A stretch of DNA of 7,006 bases from an uncultured Ideonella sp. (GTDB taxonomy: Bacteria; Pseudomonadota; Gammaproteobacteria; Burkholderiales; Burkholderiaceae). The stretch covers positions 1 through 7,006 of the forward strand of contig CAMLGG010000268.1 of assembly GCA_946479475.1 (NCBI GenBank). Direction: 5' to 3'. The stretch's first letter is position 1. Every line of letters starts with the position of its first letter. The notes under the pieces are model-generated. The model worked only from the letters and a program-made list of their open reading frames with translations, searched no databases and was not told the DNA's origin. This document shows, piece by piece, positions 6,132 to 7,006 of the stretch. The translations under genes were made by a program, and so were the position numbers.

Positions 6132-7006
6132 TCAAGCGGCTTGCGCTGCGGTGCTCTTCTTGCGCGAGTGAGCCAGCGCGGCTTCACGTACCCAGGCGCC
6201 TTCATCCCAGGCTTTCACGCGGGCCGCCAGCCGCTCGCGGTTGCAGGGGCCGTCGCCGTTGACGACGCGCCAGAACTCTTCCCAGTCCAGCGCGCCGAAG
6301 TCGTGGTGCTGGCGCTCGTCGTTCCACTTCAGCTGCGGGTCGGGCAGCGTCACGCCGAGCAGCTCGGCCTGCGGCACCGTGGCGTCGACGAACTTCTGGC
6401 GCAGGTCGTCGTTGGACAGGCGCTTGATGCCCCAGCGCATGGATTGCGCGGTGTTCGGGCTTTCGGCATCCGGCGGGCCGAACATCATCAGGCTGGGCAG
6501 CCACCAGCGGTTGGTCGCGTCCTGCACCATCGCGCGCTGCTCGGGCGTGCCTTCCTTCATCATCACCAGCAGCGAGTCGAAGCCCTGGCGCTGGTGGAAG
6601 CTCTCTTCCTTGCAGACGCGGATCATGGCCCGCGCATAAGGCGCATAGGAGCAGCGGCACAGCGGGATCTGGTTCATGATCGCCGCGCCGTCGACGAGCC
6701 AGCCGATGACGCCCACGTCCGCCCAGGTCAGCGTGGGGTAGTTGAAGATCGAGCTGTACTTGGCCTTGCCGGTGTGCAGCGCTTCGAGCATCTGGTCGCG
6801 GCTGGTGCCCAGCGTCTCGCCGGCCGAGTACAGGTACAGGCCGTGGCCCGCTTCGTCCTGGATCTTGGCCAGCAGGATGGTCTTGCGCTTGAGCGTAGGC
6901 GCGCGCGTGACCCAGTTGCCCTCGGGCAGCATGCCGACGATCTCGGAGTGGGCGTGCTGGCTGATCTGGCGCACCAGCGTCTTGCGGTAGTGCTCGGGCA
7001 TCCAGT
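6132..7006 (-). CDS. paaA: PaaA, catalytic diiron subunit of the phenylacetyl-CoA epoxidase (partial, 5' end outside window)
   Basis: The frame is open at the right edge, where the last codons read TGG ATG, giving [11 protein letters not shown]. coli PaaA has WMPDAYRKTL at residues 22-31, so this ATG at 7001 is internal, and about 22 N-terminal residues lie outside the window. The protein epoxidises the aromatic ring of phenylacetyl-CoA using O2. All six diiron ligands expected from E. coli PaaA (E42, E72, H75, D126, E155, H158) are present. Numbered from the M at 7001 they are E20 in HSEIVG, E50 and H53 in DEAGHG, D104 in WLVDGAA, and E133 and H136 in KEESFHQ. The lysine matching K68, in LLAKIQDE, is also kept. 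The C-terminus ([16 protein letters not shown]) is typical. The stop is TGA at 6134-6132. As the first gene of the epoxidase block, its upstream region, outside the window, should carry the main promoter and the repressor site. Confidence 0.97.
   Translation of the reverse strand, partial: WMPEHYRKTLVRQISQHAHSEIVGMLPEGNWVTRAPTLKRKTILLAKIQDEAGHGLYLYSAGETLGTSRDQMLEALHTGKAKYSSIFNYPTLTWADVGVIGWLVDGAAIMNQIPLCRCSYAPYARAMIRVCKEESFHQRQGFDSLLVMMKEGTPEQRAMVQDATNRWWLPSLMMFGPPDAESPNTAQSMRWGIKRLSNDDLRQKFVDATVPQAELLGVTLPDPQLKWNDERQHHDFGALDWEEFWRVVNGDGPCNRERLAARVKAWDEGAWVREAALAHSRKKSTAAQAA

Noticed and set aside
5821..6135. Longer PaaB starting at TTG 6135
   Set aside because: The ATG at 6111 has a good ribosome site and gives the family-typical N-terminus and length.
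6132..7001. PaaA starting at the ATG at 7001
   Set aside because: The Trp-Met pair at this point matches an internal position (about residues 22-23) in E. coli PaaA, so the true start is beyond the window edge.

Overview
The window is most of a phenylacetate-degradation (paa) gene cluster. Every supported gene lies on the minus strand, so transcription runs from right to left. The DNA is uniformly GC-rich. The gene set combines paaABCDE, a TetR-family regulator instead of the E. coli-type PaaX, and a branched-chain-amino-acid-type ABC binding protein. This suggests a betaproteobacterium, probably of the order Burkholderiales; that is inference from gene content and composition, and the species cannot be named.

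Layout in order of transcription. paaA (right edge, missing its first codons), paaB, paaC, paaD and paaE form a tightly packed block encoding the phenylacetyl-CoA epoxidase complex: a diiron oxygenase subunit, a small bridging subunit, a structural partner subunit, a maturation factor and a flavin/iron-sulfur reductase. Gaps between these genes are 20 bases or less, and paaC and paaD share one base. A TetR-family repressor, probably paaR, follows 13 bases after paaE. Its stop codon overlaps the GTG start of a gene for a secreted periplasmic binding protein. A 71-base gap comes next, containing a perfect 10-bp hairpin followed by a T-rich run, which looks like a factor-independent terminator or attenuator. 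The last gene is paaZ, whose aldehyde dehydrogenase domain runs off the left edge.

How the genes fit together, from established knowledge of the pathway. PaaABCE, supplied with electrons from NADPH through PaaE, turns phenylacetyl-CoA into its ring-1,2-epoxide. An isomerase (PaaG, not in this window) makes the seven-membered oxepin-CoA. PaaZ then opens that ring and oxidises the resulting aldehyde. The TetR protein would sense a pathway intermediate, in known cases phenylacetyl-CoA. The binding protein may serve uptake of phenylacetate or a related aromatic compound; its permease and ATPase partners are not in the window.

The pathway enzymes are ordinary, well-conserved family members and I see no undescribed enzyme system. 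The more interesting points are the wiring: a repressor and an unpartnered transport protein at the end of the epoxidase operon, and a strong terminator-like hairpin separating them from paaZ. No RNA gene, mobile element, CRISPR array or integration site was seen. There is no gene-free stretch longer than 71 bases.
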